Part shown: piece by piece, positions 5,865-7,060 of the stretch | Position numbering within the stretch: the stretch's first letter is position 1 | Layout of the letters: every line of letters starts with the position of its first letter | Assembly (NCBI GenBank): GCA_937910265.1 | Contig: CALEPD010000072.1 | Location: 1-7,060 of the forward strand | From: an uncultured Bacteroidales bacterium | GTDB lineage: Bacteria; Bacteroidota; Bacteroidia; Bacteroidales; P3 | Length of the DNA stretch: 7,060 nucleotides | Reading direction: 5' to 3' | Program-made: the position numbers and the translations under genes | The notes under the pieces: model-generated | Databases searched by the model: none | Told to the model about the DNA's origin: nothing | The model's input: the letters and a program-made list of their open reading frames with translations, nothing else

Positions 5865-7060
5865 ATCGAACAGCGTGAATCCGTTTGACTTTGTCGTACA
5901 TGAGTTCTCTTAAATTATCAATGTTGTTCTTGTTGGTAGCACTGATGAATATAACCTTGCTTTCCGATTGATTCTGCATTTTTGCCATCCAACTTTCCTC
6001 AAGCATTTCCAAACTCCAATTTGCTTTTGTCATGGGTGTTAAATCGTCTTCTTCTTTTTCAATATAGGTGTATGCATCTATTTTGTTGAAGACAAGGAGG
6101 GTCGGTTTGTTCGATGCTCCAATTTCCTCAAGGGTTTTGTTGACGGCTACAATTTGCTCTTCGTAGTCAGGGTGTGAGATATCGACAACGTGAACAAGCA
6201 GGTCAGCTTCACTTACTTCATCTAATGTCGACTTGAATGACTCAACAAGGCCATGGGGAAGTTTGCGTATAAAACCGACAGTATCGGTAAGTAGGAACGG
6301 CAGATTGCCCATCACTACTTTTCGTACGGTAGTGTCAAGTGTGGCAAATAACTTGTTTTCAGCAAATACATCGCTCTTGCTTAGCAAGTTCATTAGTGTC
6401 GATTTCCCGACATTTGTGTATCCTACCAATGCAACCCTTACAAGACTCTCTCGGTTTTTTCGTTGCAAGGTTTTTTGTTTGTCAATTGCTTTCAGTTTTT
6501 CTTTGAGCAACGATATTTTCTCTGTGATAATTCTTCGGTCAGTCTCTATCTGTGTTTCTCCCGGACCTCTCATACCGATACCGCCTCGTTGTCGTTCCAA
6601 GTGTGTCCACATGCGTGTCAATCGCGGGAGCATATATTGTAATTGGGCTAATTCTACTTGGGTTTTTGCAGTCGAGGTGCGGGCTCTTTTGGCAAAGATG
6701 TCCAGAATTAGTGTTGTCCTGTCTAATATTCTGCAATTTAATGCTCTTTCCAGGTTCCGCAATTGCGAAGGACTTAGTTCGTCATCGAAAACAAAGAAAT
6801 CGGCATCCAGGGCTTCCTTGTATTCTTTTATCTCTTCAAGTTTTCCACTACCGACATATGTTCGGGTGTCAGGGCGTTCCATCTTTTGTATTACCTTTTT
6901 TACAGGAATACCTCCGGCTGTTTCGAGCAGAAAAGCAAGTTCATTGAGGTATTCCTCAACTCGTTCCATGGTGATACCTTGCTGGCATACTGCTACTAAG
7001 ATGGCTTTTTCTGGAATTACTTCTGTGGTGAATGTGTTGCGCTCTTGTGGAGTGGGTCGT
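5839..7060 (-). CDS. hflX: GTPase HflX, N-terminus cut by the window edge
   Basis: HflX is a GTPase that binds the 50S subunit and splits stalled or stress-inactivated ribosomes. The ATG at 6967-6969 opens 376 residues, but the frame continues for 30 more codons to the edge without a stop. Those codons read like the family N-terminus (EKAILVAVCQQGIT, then MERVEEYLNELAFLLETAGG), so Met at 6969 is internal and the real start lies right of the window. Numbering from that Met: the HflX N-domain has TYVGSGKLEEI (37-47) and SPSQLRNLE (66-74). The family's glycine-rich linker is RGGIGMRGPGETQIETDRR (128-146), followed by a helical segment. The G domain has G1 GYTNVGKST (183-191), G2 around Thr213/214, G3 DTVGF (229-233), G4 NKID (295-298) and G5 SA (343-344). 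It ends RYPYNNFLY. It converges on uvrC; its promoter is not in the window. Confidence 0.97.
   Translation of the reverse strand, partial: RPTPQERNTFTTEVIPEKAILVAVCQQGITMERVEEYLNELAFLLETAGGIPVKKVIQKMERPDTRTYVGSGKLEEIKEYKEALDADFFVFDDELSPSQLRNLERALNCRILDRTTLILDIFAKRARTSTAKTQVELAQLQYMLPRLTRMWTHLERQRGGIGMRGPGETQIETDRRIITEKISLLKEKLKAIDKQKTLQRKNRESLVRVALVGYTNVGKSTLMNLLSKSDVFAENKLFATLDTTVRKVVMGNLPFLLTDTVGFIRKLPHGLVESFKSTLDEVSEADLLVHVVDISHPDYEEQIVAVNKTLEEIGASNKPTLLVFNKIDAYTYIEKEEDDLTPMTKANWSLEMLEESWMAKMQNQSESKVIFISATNKNNIDNLRELMYDKVKRIHAVRYPYNNFLY

Noticed and set aside
6552..6947. 131-codon plus-strand open frame opposite hflX with hydrophobic stretches
   Set aside because: It lies wholly antisense to well-conserved HflX coding sequence and has no recognisable family. 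The hydrophobic runs come from reading the complement of HflX codons.

Overview
This window looks like the chromosome of a member of Bacteroidota, most likely order Bacteroidales. The first gene ends in a type B (CHU_C) sorting domain of the type IX secretion system (T9SS). The third gene resembles a gliding-motility (GldH-type) lipoprotein. Upstream regions are A/T-rich with no Shine-Dalgarno sequence, as is usual in this phylum. The family calls rest on reading motifs by eye; no database search was possible.

Layout: four genes run left to right with almost no space between them. They are a large secreted T9SS cargo protein (49-2484), aspartate-semialdehyde dehydrogenase asd (2490-3470), a small lipoprotein (3480-3968) and the complete excinuclease subunit uvrC (3965-5800, overlapping the lipoprotein stop by ATGA). 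Gaps of 5 nt, 9 nt and -4 nt suggest co-transcription, although the products belong to unrelated processes: surface/secretion, amino-acid and cell-wall precursor synthesis, and DNA repair. A convergent gene on the minus strand encodes the ribosome-associated GTPase HflX. Its reading frame stays open to the right edge of the window, so its N-terminus is cut off there. The two convergent stops are 38 nt apart, and a nested imperfect inverted repeat covers this junction. There is no gene-free stretch longer than 50 nt.

The most notable point is in asd. The catalytic half is intact, but the N-terminal nucleotide-binding glycine loop (GxTGxVG in the family) appears to lack six residues. The protein reads MKIAIVG directly into GVILKVLEEKGF. 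This fits an in-frame 18-nt deletion between short direct repeats. About 40 nt downstream in the same gene lies a perfect, GC-rich 10-bp hairpin with a 3-nt loop. Either this is a real lesion or variant in an otherwise essential enzyme, or it is an assembly or sequencing artefact. No mobile element, CRISPR array, tRNA or rRNA was seen, and I found no convincing new multi-gene system.
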